In this document: positions 18,430 through 26,071 of the stretch, piece by piece
Numbering within the stretch: position 1 is the first letter of the stretch
Layout of the letters: every line of letters starts with the position of its first letter
Source of the DNA: an uncultured Clostridia bacterium
GTDB lineage: Bacteria; Bacillota; Clostridia; TANB77; CAG-508
Direction of reading: 5' to 3'
NCBI GenBank assembly: GCA_944388805.1
Contig: CALXKE010000014.1
Coordinates: 1-46,284, forward strand
DNA: 46,284 bases
Notes under the pieces: model-generated
The model's database searches: none
What the model was told of the DNA's origin: nothing
Seen by the model: the letters and a program-made list of their open reading frames with translations, nothing else
Made by a program: the position numbers and the translations under genes

Positions 18430-18466
18430 TCTTATTCAATCCTTTCTTTAATCATATAGCTTAATT

Positions 18467-18494
18467 ATTATACCACATTTTTCCTAATTTGCAA
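18467..18494 (-). promoter_or_regulatory. Sigma-A promoter of tig
   Basis: TTGCAA, 16 bases, TATAAT on the minus strand, about 38 bases upstream of the tig start codon. Confidence 0.6.
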
Positions 18495-18596
18495 GGATTT
18501 TTAAATATTTTTTGAAAAATACTTGTTTTTTTCATACTTTTGTGTTAAACTTGTTAATAGTCAGTTTATTTTAAAAATTAGGAGGTGCAATTCAGA

Positions 18597-18794
18597 ATGG
18601 CTAAATGTGCAATATGTGAAAAATCAGTTAATCACGGAAATAAACTTAGCATTACACGTTCTCACATCAGTAAAAGATCACCACGTACATGGAAACCAAA
18701 TTTAAGAAGTGTTAAAGTTACAGAAAATGGTGAAACAAAAAGAATTTATGTATGTGCTAAATGTTTAAGAGATGGAAAAGTAAAGAGAGCATAA
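18597..18794 (+). CDS. rpmB: 50S ribosomal protein L28
   Basis: A 65-aa ribosomal protein. The start MAKCAICEK is chosen because AGGAGG lies 12 bases upstream of this ATG and because it matches the family start; an in-frame GTG at 18585 falls within the ribosome binding site. Two CxxC pairs (CAIC and CAKC) show the zinc-binding form. RSHISKRSPRTWKPNLRSV is the conserved core. In Bacillus rpmB lies next to spoVM and asp23, and here spoVM is again the nearest neighbour. Confidence 0.96.
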   Translation: MAKCAICEKSVNHGNKLSITRSHISKRSPRTWKPNLRSVKVTENGETKRIYVCAKCLRDGKVKRA

Positions 18795-18862
18795 GCTCTT
18801 TTTTTGATACAAAGATATTCTTTAGTATAAGGAAAAGGACCGCAACAAACGTACGGTCTTTT
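18784..18862 (+). terminator. Two tandem terminators after rpmB
   Basis: The first (18784-18805) is an AGAGC/GCTCT hairpin that includes the rpmB stop codon, followed by T7. The second (18833-18862) pairs AAAAGGACCG with CGGTCTTTTT. Confidence 0.75.
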
Positions 18863-18939
18863 TCGTTATTATACCCCTTTTTTATATCTACTCAATTTTT
18901 AGCTTATTTTTTACTTTCTTCCTCATTTTTATATAACTA

Positions 18940-19020
18940 TCAATTTTTATCTTTAATTCCAAATATTAGTTTTACAAAACCTCTCAAAAATTTTGGAACT
19001 TTTTTAACTACAATCGTCAT
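18940..19020 (-). CDS. spoVM: Stage V sporulation protein M
   Basis: A 26-residue ORF, too short for routine gene calls. It begins MTIVVKKVPKFLRGFVK and ends LIFGIKDKN. Length, the PKFL motif followed by G and hydrophobic/basic alternation, and the basic tail match Bacillus SpoVM (26 aa, KLPKFLGGIV). SpoVM is an amphipathic helix that recognises the convex forespore membrane and anchors SpoIVA to start coat assembly. AGGAGG lies 9 bases upstream. Its place next to rpmB is the same as in Bacillus. It implies an endospore former; no sporulation-specific promoter was identified. Confidence 0.85.
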   Translation of the reverse strand: MTIVVKKVPKFLRGFVKLIFGIKDKN

Positions 19021-19041
19021 ATATGTATCCCTCCTTTTATA

Positions 19042-19191
19042 TTAGCATGCTAGCCACATAAATCCAACGCATACCACGACTAATCCTATTATAAATAGCC
19101 ACCCAGTCATTGGAAGTAATAAAACAAGTAATATGCCTAATCCTAAACCTATCAAACAAATCGCAAGTGTCTTTCTAAATAATTTTAACAT
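19042..19191 (-). CDS. 49-aa single- or double-helix membrane peptide
   Basis: A short ORF with a GGAGGT ribosome binding site 7 bases before its ATG, ending 22 bases upstream of spoVM on the same strand. After the basic start MLKLFRKT it is almost wholly hydrophobic: LAICLIGLGLGILLVLLL, a PMTGW turn, then LFIIGLVVVCVGFMWLAC. Two helices crossing as a hairpin is the likely topology. Cotranscription with spoVM suggests a sporulation or envelope role, which is only inference. I do not recognise the family. Confidence 0.7.
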   Translation of the reverse strand: MLKLFRKTLAICLIGLGLGILLVLLLPMTGWLFIIGLVVVCVGFMWLAC

Positions 19192-19337
19192 GTTTATTAC
19201 CTCCATTCTCTTTTGTATATTATATTCCTCTCTCTTTTTTATGTTACATTTATGGTAACTCTTTTAAAAACTATCTATAAATCAATCTAGATTTCTATTA
19301 TTAATCCTGTTCACAATTTGTTCTACACCTTTATCCA

Positions 19338-19366
19338 TTGACTTTTCATTAATTTTTCTTTAAAAT
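19338..19366 (+). promoter_or_regulatory. Sigma-A promoter of nth
   Basis: TTGACT, 17 bases, TAAAAT, 55 bases before the nth start codon. Confidence 0.65.
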
Positions 19367-19420
19367 ATATAGTAATTTCAAAAAAGAAAGAATTATACTT
19401 ATCATAAGAAGGGATGATAT

Positions 19421-20065
19421 ATGAACAAAAAAGATGCAGTAAAAATGATAGAAATTTTAAAACAAACTTATCCAGATGCTACTTGTAGCTTGGATTTTGA
19501 AACACCTTTTCAAGCAGTTGTTGCTGTTATTCTTTCTGCACAATGTACAGATGAAAGAGTTAATAAAACAACACCTGCCCTTTTTGAAAGATGTAAAACA
19601 GTAAAAGATTTTTCAAATATAGATATAAAAGAACTGGAAGATCTTATTCATCCTTGTGGCTTTTTTAAGAATAAAGCCAAAAATATTAAATTATGTGCAA
19701 ATCAAGTACTAGAAAAATTTAATGGGCAAGTACCAAATAACATGGAAGATTTAATGAGTTTAGCAGGTGTTGGTAGAAAAACTGCCAATGTTGTCATGTT
19801 AGAGGTTTTTGGCGTTGCAGAAGGCATTGCCATTGATACACATGCTAAAAGAATTTCGAATTTAATCGGTTTATCAAATGAAAAAGAACCTGAAAAAATT
19901 GAACAAGATTTAATTAAAATTTTTCCAAAAAAATATTTGAAAGATATTAACCACTTATTTGTTTGGCATGGTAGAAATACTTGTATTGCTAGAAATCCAA
20001 AGTGTGATGTTTGTACAATTAATGGTTATTGTAAACATTATAAGAAAGTATGTAATAAGAAATAA
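19421..20065 (+). CDS. nth: Endonuclease III
   Basis: Bifunctional DNA glycosylase/AP lyase that removes oxidised pyrimidines. Its 214 aa are standard. The helix-hairpin-helix LAGVGRKTANVV carries the catalytic K120, and D139 in AIDTHAKR is the second catalytic residue, the same numbering as the E. coli enzyme. The 4Fe-4S cluster is C188-x6-C195-x2-C198-x5-C204. The gene has its own promoter and an imperfect hairpin with T-run just after its stop codon (about 20056-20092). Confidence 0.97.
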   Translation: MNKKDAVKMIEILKQTYPDATCSLDFETPFQAVVAVILSAQCTDERVNKTTPALFERCKTVKDFSNIDIKELEDLIHPCGFFKNKAKNIKLCANQVLEKFNGQVPNNMEDLMSLAGVGRKTANVVMLEVFGVAEGIAIDTHAKRISNLIGLSNEKEPEKIEQDLIKIFPKKYLKDINHLFVWHGRNTCIARNPKCDVCTINGYCKHYKKVCNKK

Positions 20066-20154
20066 AGATTTTACATATTTCTTTATTTTTTAATATTTTC
20101 ATATTTTGTATATTTATTTATCTTTTCCGCATACTACTATGTAGAGGTGATTTT

Positions 20155-20295
20155 TTGACAAATATTAATTGTTCACTAAATTGTATTTATCAAAAAGATG
20201 GTAAATGTTCCTACTCTAGTATCACACCTACCATTTTTTCAACAACAAGTGAATGTACTTACTTTGTTGATAAATCAGAAAAAGACACTCATTAA
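20155..20295 (+). CDS. 46-aa cysteine-containing mini-protein
   Basis: A TTG start (20155) with GAGG 7 bases upstream opens a 46-codon ORF, MTNINCSLNCIYQKDGKC..TSECTYFVDK, ending TAA 20293-20295. Four Cys (C6, C10, C18, C34) followed by an aromatic pair (CTYF) recall a short Cys-rich family that recurs in Clostridia as small hypothetical proteins. A metal or Fe-S ligand role is possible, not shown. The stop codon touches the long inverted repeat that follows. The lack of an ATG start is the main doubt. Confidence 0.6.
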   Translation: MTNINCSLNCIYQKDGKCSYSSITPTIFSTTSECTYFVDKSEKDTH

Positions 20296-20392
20296 CCAAC
20301 CGGTGGGACTATTGGAACCAGATTTATTGGGAACCTATTGTATTTTAATGAATCCAAATAAATCTGGTTCCAATAGTCCCACCCGGTTGGTT
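20294..20392. repeat. Long inverted repeat, 35-bp arms
   Basis: Arms AACCAACCGG..GATTTATT (20294-20328) and the reverse complement (20357-20392) differ by a single G. They enclose 28 bases, and T6 follows. It can act as terminator of the mini-gene, but the arms are far longer than needed. The inner GTGGGACTATTGGAACC is reminiscent of, though not identical to, the GGGACG cores of the other repeats here. Confidence 0.7.
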
Positions 20393-20403
20393 ATTTTTTA
20401 TTA

Positions 20404-20432
20404 TTGACAAATTCCCTTTTCCGTTATATATT
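20404..20432 (+). promoter_or_regulatory. Sigma-A promoter of the polymer-forming protein gene
   Basis: Perfect TTGACA, 17 bases, TATATT, about 30 bases upstream of the start codon. Confidence 0.75.
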
Positions 20433-20463
20433 TCTGTTAATATTAATTTAAAAGGAGGATATT

Positions 20464-21732
20464 ATGTTAAAGAAGAAACTAAAAATTATATTTTTAATTG
20501 CTTTGTTACTTATCTCTTTATTTACACCTATTGTCAACGCTGAAAATGAAGTTGAAGTTGAGACTACAACAACTGATCAGGTAAATCCTATCAGTGAAAC
20601 ACAAGAAACAGTAACAATAAAAGAAGGAGACGAATACTTATTTCAAGATACTGTAACTGTTGATACTCCAGTTGATGGAAATTTGTTTATTATGGCAAAT
20701 ACAGTTACCATTAATACTCAAGTTGGTGGAGATGCCTTTATATTTGCTAACACCCTTAATATAGAAGAAGACGGCTATATTTTAAATAACGTGTTTGCAT
20801 GTGCCAATACCATTAATGTCAAAGGTGTTGCTTATAACATCTATTCTGTTGGCGATACATTAACGATTGATGGATTTGTATATAGAGACGTTAAAAGCAT
20901 CTGTAATACACTTAATATCAATAGTATGATTGGAAGAAATGTTTTTGTTGACTGCTCTTCTATCAATTTTAAAGAAAAACCAGATACAGAAGATACTCCT
21001 AGTATTGCATCTTATGGAAGTATTCAAGGAGATTTAAATTATTCTTCTGATCAAGAAATTTCAATCCCTGATGGTTATGTTTCTGGAGAAACACATTTCT
21101 CTCAATTACAAAATAATACATTTGATATTTCAAATTATATGTATTCTTTAGGTGCTATACTAGTATCTGCAATTGTTCTATGGTTAATTGGCTTATGGAT
21201 TTCTCCAAAATTATTACATAATGCAAGTCATCCTATAACATTAAGAAAAGCTTTACAAATTATAGGGTTAGGAATATTAGTTCCAATTGTTATTACTCTA
21301 TTATCTGTCATCATCTTACTTATTCCTATCACTAGTCAACTTACGATATTACTACTTTGTGTATTAGCTATTCTTTTCTTCATTAGTACATCTGTTGCAA
21401 TTATTAGTATAAATACTATTATCTGTAATAAATTAAAAATTACGCAAAACTTATATAAATTAGGATTTTTAATTGTTACTACTATTATCTACTGGTTATT
21501 AACTCTAATTCCTTATGCAGGTATGGTTATTTCATTAATTGCAATTATATGGGGAATTGGTAGTATTTCATATAGCCTTTTAATAAAAGAAAAATCTGAT
21601 GAAAAGAATTTAGACTCTGACAAAAAGATTTCAAAGTCTGAAGAGAAAAAAGAGAAAGTTGAATCTAAAACAGAAAAAGAAAATGCATCTGATAAATCAA
21701 CAAATGCAAAAAAAGAAGATAAATCTGAATAA
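20464..21732 (+). CDS. Polymer-forming (bactofilin-like) membrane protein
   Basis: A 422-aa envelope protein. A signal peptide (MLKKKLKIIFLIALLLISLF, cut likely near VNAEN) is followed by a right-handed beta-helix of repeating rungs, about 55-180 (GNLFIMANTVTINTQVGGDAFIFANTL.. and similar), as in polymer-forming cytoskeletal proteins but outside the membrane. About five membrane helices (225-378) follow, then a Lys/Glu/Ser-rich cytoplasmic tail. AAAGGAGG lies upstream. It is transcribed alone from a consensus promoter. Function unknown; a surface scaffold tied to the membrane is a reasonable reading. Confidence 0.75.
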   Translation: MLKKKLKIIFLIALLLISLFTPIVNAENEVEVETTTTDQVNPISETQETVTIKEGDEYLFQDTVTVDTPVDGNLFIMANTVTINTQVGGDAFIFANTLNIEEDGYILNNVFACANTINVKGVAYNIYSVGDTLTIDGFVYRDVKSICNTLNINSMIGRNVFVDCSSINFKEKPDTEDTPSIASYGSIQGDLNYSSDQEISIPDGYVSGETHFSQLQNNTFDISNYMYSLGAILVSAIVLWLIGLWISPKLLHNASHPITLRKALQIIGLGILVPIVITLLSVIILLIPITSQLTILLLCVLAILFFISTSVAIISINTIICNKLKITQNLYKLGFLIVTTIIYWLLTLIPYAGMVISLIAIIWGIGSISYSLLIKEKSDEKNLDSDKKISKSEEKKEKVESKTEKENASDKSTNAKKEDKSE

Positions 21733-21740
21733 ATATTTCA

Positions 21741-21774
21741 AAAGAAGGAATCTGCATCGTCAGATTCCTTCTTT
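21741..21774 (+). terminator. Probable terminator
   Basis: AAAGAAGGAATCTG pairs with CAGATTCCTTCTTT around a 6-base loop. The T-run is short, so strength is uncertain. Confidence 0.55.
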
Positions 21775-21796
21775 GCCTAGTTTCTATTCTAGTTTT

Positions 21797-22232
21797 GTGT
21801 GTTAGATTATGGTTTACAAGTTTCCTGTTACAGTCAATATCGTTTTAGCATTGTCACTCATCACCTTCACTTTCTTCATAATTTTTTTCAAATGAAGTTG
21901 ATGAAAAAATCTCCTTAAGGCATTCCGGCAAGTCGTCAGGTGAGATATAAAACACAAAATCATCTAACGCATTTTCCGGGCAGCAAAAATCATAGTCCCC
22001 GTCATCATGCAACTTTATATCTTTCAGTTCAGCCACATGATATTCGGCACAACAATTACAAGGAAAGATTATCCGGAGATTTTCAGCTGTCGGTTTAAGC
22101 TCCGGATTAAGTGCTTCTATTTCTGCTTTATCTTCACCACTTAATATCCACCATGAATATTGAGGTGATAAATAATCCTGTAATTTTTTCATATATACCT
22201 CCAAATAAATTTATTCTAGGTATCTAACACAC
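21797..22232. repeat. Short inverted repeats flanking the 116-codon gene
   Basis: GTGTGTTAGAT at 21797-21807 and its exact reverse complement at 22222-22232 bracket a single minus-strand gene; TATTCTAG also occurs near both ends (21785 and 22213). This may mark a small inserted cassette. Confidence 0.4.
21854..22192 (-). CDS. Uncharacterised acidic protein with CC motifs
   Basis: The start is taken at the ATG 5 bases after GGAGGT (MKKLQDYLSPQYSWWILSG), giving 112 aa; four upstream in-frame codons are unlikely to be used. The protein is acidic, with PCNCCAEYH at about 43-51 and DFCCPEN at about 69-75, a possible metal site, and an acidic tail. Base use is visibly richer in G and C than the neighbours (CCGG, GTCGTCAGG, CCGTCATC), pointing to recent acquisition. 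It is flanked by inverted repeats and has no operon partner. Family not recognised. Confidence 0.65.
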   Translation of the reverse strand: MKKLQDYLSPQYSWWILSGEDKAEIEALNPELKPTAENLRIIFPCNCCAEYHVAELKDIKLHDDGDYDFCCPENALDDFVFYISPDDLPECLKEIFSSTSFEKNYEESEGDE

Positions 22233-22305
22233 TTATTTCAAGCCATCTAGGTAATATATAGTATATTCTAATTTATGTCAATTGTCAACAAGAGCTATGA
22301 CAATT

Positions 22306-22364
22306 TTGGGAACGATTTGAGGGAAATTTGAGTCCGTCCCCAAAATCCCTCAAATCGTTTCCAA
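22306..22364. repeat. Hairpin repeat with GGGACGGACTC core
   Basis: TTGGGAACGATTTGAGGGA (22306-22324) pairs with 22346-22364 with one G-T wobble. The loop region carries GAGTCCGTCCCCAAAATCCC (22330-22349), a 20-base exact match to the right arm of the element at 27.07-27.36 kb. It lies 6 bases past the rpe stop codon. Confidence 0.7.
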
Positions 22365-22369
22365 GTTGG

Positions 22370-23035
22370 TCATTCTTCCTTTTTTAGTTCATCTATAATC
22401 ACTTTATAATCTACTGCATTTAGGATAGCCGTTCCTGCAACTAAAATATTGGCACCTGCTTTCTTTACTTCTGGCGCTGTTCTTAAGTTAATTCCACCAT
22501 CTACTTCTATGTCTATTTCTAAATGGTTATCGTCAATATAGTTCTTTAATGTTCTTACCTTTTCTGTCATTTCACTCAAATAACTTTGTCCACCTTTTCC
22601 TGGTTCTACTGTCATAACTAAACACATATGGATATATGGTAAATATTTATATACTTCTTCTATCTTCGTATTTGGTTTTACAGATATTCCTACCTTACAA
22701 TGATTTTGTTTTATATAGTTTATTGTTTCCATTATTTCTTGTTCATCTTTACATGCTTCCAAATGAAATGTTATGATGTTTGGTTCTACTGCACTAAAAT
22801 CATCCACTGCTTTTTTGATATCATTTACCATTAAGTGAACATCTAATGGTGCATTGGATATTCTTCTAATATAGGAAGCATATTCTAACATAGTTTGATA
22901 TGTATTTTTTTCCACAAACTCACCATCCATCACATCTATGTGAAAATAATCTGTCTTAGATGCTTCTAACGCAAAAAATGTTTTTGACTCCTCTCCTTTT
23001 TTTACTGAAAGAATTGATGTTGAAACTTCTACCAT
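22370..23035 (-). CDS. rpe: Ribulose-phosphate 3-epimerase
   Basis: TIM-barrel epimerase of the pentose phosphate pathway, 221 aa from the ATG at 23035. That start follows GGAGGAAAG and overlaps the end of rsgA by 7 bases, implying translational coupling; fourteen upstream in-frame codons lie inside rsgA. Family motifs are present: FHIDVMDGEFV (metal His and Asp), LDVHLMV, VMTVEPGKGGQ and the IDVDGGI-type EVDGGIN. The gene order rpe-rsgA-prkC-stp is the standard Firmicute cluster read on this strand. Confidence 0.94.
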   Translation of the reverse strand: MVEVSTSILSVKKGEESKTFFALEASKTDYFHIDVMDGEFVEKNTYQTMLEYASYIRRISNAPLDVHLMVNDIKKAVDDFSAVEPNIITFHLEACKDEQEIMETINYIKQNHCKVGISVKPNTKIEEVYKYLPYIHMCLVMTVEPGKGGQSYLSEMTEKVRTLKNYIDDNHLEIDIEVDGGINLRTAPEVKKAGANILVAGTAILNAVDYKVIIDELKKEE

Positions 23036-23910
23036 TTTCTTTCCTCCTTTTCTTTTAATTCTTGATATATTTTGCAAAATCGTTCATATCTTGCTTTATC
23101 AATCTCTCCATTTTCTACTGCTCTTTTTATTCCACAATTTTCTTCTTTTATATGTGTACATCCTATAAATTCACAATTTTCTTCATATTGTTTAAATTCT
23201 TTAAAATAACGAAACAACTCTTTACTTTCTATTTCTGATATATCAAACGTTGAAAAGCCCGGTGTATCTGCTATATAAGTATTTTTATCTATTTCATATA
23301 ATTTGATAGCTGTTGTTGTATTTTTTCCTCTTTTATTTTTCTTACTAATTTCTCCTTCTTGTGTTACATCTCTATTAAATATTCCATTAATTAAGGTAGA
23401 TTTTCCAACACCGGAATTTCCTGAAAATGCATTCACATTATTTTTTAATACTTCTTTTAATTCATCAATTCCTTTTCTTTGTTTTGCATCTGTCAATATA
23501 ACGGTATATCCTATATTACTATATATTTGTTTTATATTTCTAAACTCTTCTTTTTGGTCTAAATCCGTTTTATTTAACACAATAATGCTATTCACTCCTA
23601 CAAATTCTGCAAAAGCTAATTGTTTATCTAGCATCAATAAATCTGGTTTAGGATCTTTACTTGAAACCACAAATATAATTTGTGTGATATTCGCAAGTTT
23701 TGGTCTTTTTATATAAACTTTTCTTTCATAAATTTTCTCTATAACCGCTTTCTTTTCTTTTTCATCTGTAACGGTTATATCTACTATATCTCCAACAACA
23801 GGTGTTATCTCTTCCTTCTTAAATTTTCCCCTTGCTGTTGTTTCATAGATTTCGTTTTCTACTTTTACTTGATATAGATTCGATATATTTTCTATAATTA
23901 ATCCTTGCAT
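23029..23910 (-). CDS. rsgA: Ribosome small subunit-dependent GTPase A
   Basis: Circularly permuted GTPase that checks late 30S subunit assembly. From M8 of the open frame (chosen because GGAGG stands just upstream) it has 293 aa. Order: OB-fold (1-65), G4 NKTDL, G1 GNSGVGKST at about 165, G3 DTPGF, and the C-terminal zinc domain with C-x4-C-x-H-x6-C (CEFIGCTHIKEENC). An upstream promoter-like TTGAAC..GATAAT and two 35-bp direct repeats lie in its leader. The end overlaps rpe. Confidence 0.94.
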   Translation of the reverse strand: MQGLIIENISNLYQVKVENEIYETTARGKFKKEEITPVVGDIVDITVTDEKEKKAVIEKIYERKVYIKRPKLANITQIIFVVSSKDPKPDLLMLDKQLAFAEFVGVNSIIVLNKTDLDQKEEFRNIKQIYSNIGYTVILTDAKQRKGIDELKEVLKNNVNAFSGNSGVGKSTLINGIFNRDVTQEGEISKKNKRGKNTTTAIKLYEIDKNTYIADTPGFSTFDISEIESKELFRYFKEFKQYEENCEFIGCTHIKEENCGIKRAVENGEIDKARYERFCKIYQELKEKEERKW

Positions 23911-23918
23911 ATTTCCTC

Positions 23919-23987
23919 CATTTTGTCTCATTGAGATTTGTTTTTCTTCACGACATTTTGTCTCATTGGAATCGTTTTTCTTTGCGA
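23919..23987. repeat. Two tandem 35-bp repeats in the rsgA leader
   Basis: CATTTTGTCTCATT starts both units (23919-23953 and 23954-23987). The rest (GAGATTTGTTTTTCTTCACGA versus a variant) differs at a few positions. A third unit begins as CATTAT. They lie between the prkC terminator and the rsgA ribosome binding site. Confidence 0.65.
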
Positions 23988-24004
23988 CATTATCATTATA
24001 TACG

Positions 24005-24041
24005 AAAAAAGTTCAATTCGCAATTGCTAATTGAACTTTTT
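24005..24041. terminator. Terminator of prkC
   Basis: AAAAAGTTCAATT and AATTGAACTTTTT form a strong stem with A/T tails on both sides, just past the prkC stop codon. The TTGAAC on its minus-strand side may double as the -35 of rsgA. Confidence 0.8.
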
Positions 24042-24045
24042 GTTA

Positions 24046-26025
24046 TTAAGAAAAACTTACTGATGATGTATTATCTAAATTAACGTTTTGTGTTCTAGTC
24101 CAGTTACCGCCATTAGTATCTGTAATTATTAAAGTAACTTTCACTGTTCCTCTTCCAGTAATCTCTGTAGTTTTAGTTGTTGTATTTTTATCCACTCCTG
24201 AATCTGTATAAACTGTACTATCATCAACCTTTAATTCTATTTTTACATTTTTTACAACAGTTGTTTCTTCATCCTCTTCTGAACTTTCTTTATATCCACC
24301 TGTAATTGATTTTACATCAATTGTTACAGTAGCCTTTTTATCTTCAACTACTTGATTTACAGTTAATGTAATTGTCGTTCCTTCGTCTACTGTTGTCCCT
24401 CCTGTTACACTTTGTTTAGTAACTTTTCCATTATCTGTTGTTGCCTCTACATAACTAATTGTGACCTTTAATCCTTGACCTTCTAGTGTTGATTTTGCAT
24501 TTGCTTCTGTTTGTCCTACAACATTTTGAACTGTAACTTGTTTAATTCCTGTTCCTGTACTTACATGTATTTTTATAGTGTCTCCTGCATATGCTTCAGA
24601 CTCTGCTTCTACTTCCTGAGAAATAACATATCCCTCTTGTACTGTTTTACTTGTTTCTTCTACAATTTCAGCTTTTAAGTTCGCTTCTTCTAAAGCATTT
24701 ACAGCTTCTTGTCTTGTCATTCCTACTACTTTAGGTACTGTCGTTTTTTCTTGTCCTTGACTGATAACAACACTTATTGTACTACCTTCTTTTACATTAT
24801 AATTTTCTCTGTATGTAGGATCTTGAGAAATAACATATCCTTCTGGAACATCTTTATTATATTCTTCGCTTGATACTTCAAATACTAACTTCAAATCTTC
24901 TGCAGTCTTCTGTGCCTCTTCTTTTGACATTCCCACAACATTTGGAATTTGAACTTCTGCTGGATTTGTTATTCCCAAATATGCTAGAGTTCCACCAAAA
25001 GCAATTGCAAATAATAGAATAAGACCAATAAAAGAACTTAATACTTTATGTCTTTTTATAAATGCAATAAATTTATTATCTTTCTTTCCATTTCTTTTAT
25101 TCTTATCTTCTTCCTCTATATTTCCATATAAATCTGTATTAATTTTTTGTGTTCTTGCTGTTGCATCATAATCTCTATCATCCACAAAATCACCATTTGG
25201 ATTTTTTAATGCTTGCCTCAAATCAGCTAACATATCTGTTGCAGATTGATATCTTAAAGTCGTATCTTTTTTTAAGGCCTTCATAATAATTCTATTGACT
25301 GCTGATGGTAAATTTGGATTTAATTCTATTGGTTCTTCTGGTTCTTCTTGCATATGTTTTAATGCAACAGAAACTGGTGTATCAGCATCAAATGGAACTC
25401 TTCCTGTTACCATTTCATACATAACAACACCTAAAGAATATAAATCTGATTTGGCATCTGTATACCCACCTCTTGCATGTTCTGGTGAAAAATAGTGTAC
25501 AGAACCAATGGTTGTTCCAAAAGCTGTAATCGTAGAATTAGAAACCGCTTTTGCAATTCCAAAATCCGTAACCTTTGCGATACCATCCTCTGTTATAATG
25601 ATATTATGTGGTTTAATATCTCTATGAATAATATTATTTTTATGTGCCATTTCTAATGCAGAAGCAATTTGAATCGCCACATTTACTGACCATTTCCATG
25701 GAAGTGGTCCTCTCTCTTCTACAATAATTTCTTTTAATGTTTTTCCTCTAATCAATTCCATAACGATATAATATAGATTATCCTCTGAACCAACATCATA
25801 AATAGATACAATATTTGGGTGTGTTAGTCTGGCTGCTGATTGTGCTTCTATTTCAAAACGTTTAATAAACTCCTCATCTGTTGTAAATTCATCTTTTAAA
25901 ACCTTTACAGCTACATTTCTCTTTAAAACTTTATCCTCTGCTCTATAAACTGTAGCCATACCTCCATTACCAACTTTTTCAATAATTTCGTACCTATTCC
26001 CTAATATTTTTCCTTCTAAAATCAT
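24046..26025 (-). CDS. prkC: PASTA Ser/Thr protein kinase
   Basis: Membrane receptor kinase of 659 aa that senses muropeptides or lipid II and controls wall growth and spore germination. The Hanks-type kinase domain (about 12-270) has the P-loop VGNGGMATVYRAED, VAVKVLK, HRDIKPHNI and DFG (VTDFGIAKA). A single membrane helix lies at about 328-350. Three PASTA repeats follow (PNVVGMSKEEA, PKVVGMTRQEA, QNVVGQTEANA). A C-terminal beta-rich domain of about 95 residues ends the protein. Its start is 46 bases from stp. Confidence 0.95.
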   Translation of the reverse strand: MILEGKILGNRYEIIEKVGNGGMATVYRAEDKVLKRNVAVKVLKDEFTTDEEFIKRFEIEAQSAARLTHPNIVSIYDVGSEDNLYYIVMELIRGKTLKEIIVEERGPLPWKWSVNVAIQIASALEMAHKNNIIHRDIKPHNIIITEDGIAKVTDFGIAKAVSNSTITAFGTTIGSVHYFSPEHARGGYTDAKSDLYSLGVVMYEMVTGRVPFDADTPVSVALKHMQEEPEEPIELNPNLPSAVNRIIMKALKKDTTLRYQSATDMLADLRQALKNPNGDFVDDRDYDATARTQKINTDLYGNIEEEDKNKRNGKKDNKFIAFIKRHKVLSSFIGLILLFAIAFGGTLAYLGITNPAEVQIPNVVGMSKEEAQKTAEDLKLVFEVSSEEYNKDVPEGYVISQDPTYRENYNVKEGSTISVVISQGQEKTTVPKVVGMTRQEAVNALEEANLKAEIVEETSKTVQEGYVISQEVEAESEAYAGDTIKIHVSTGTGIKQVTVQNVVGQTEANAKSTLEGQGLKVTISYVEATTDNGKVTKQSVTGGTTVDEGTTITLTVNQVVEDKKATVTIDVKSITGGYKESSEEDEETTVVKNVKIELKVDDSTVYTDSGVDKNTTTKTTEITGRGTVKVTLIITDTNGGNWTRTQNVNLDNTSSVSFS

Positions 26026-26071
26026 ATTTATCTCTCCTTAATATGTTTAATATGTAGATTGCTTTTGATTA

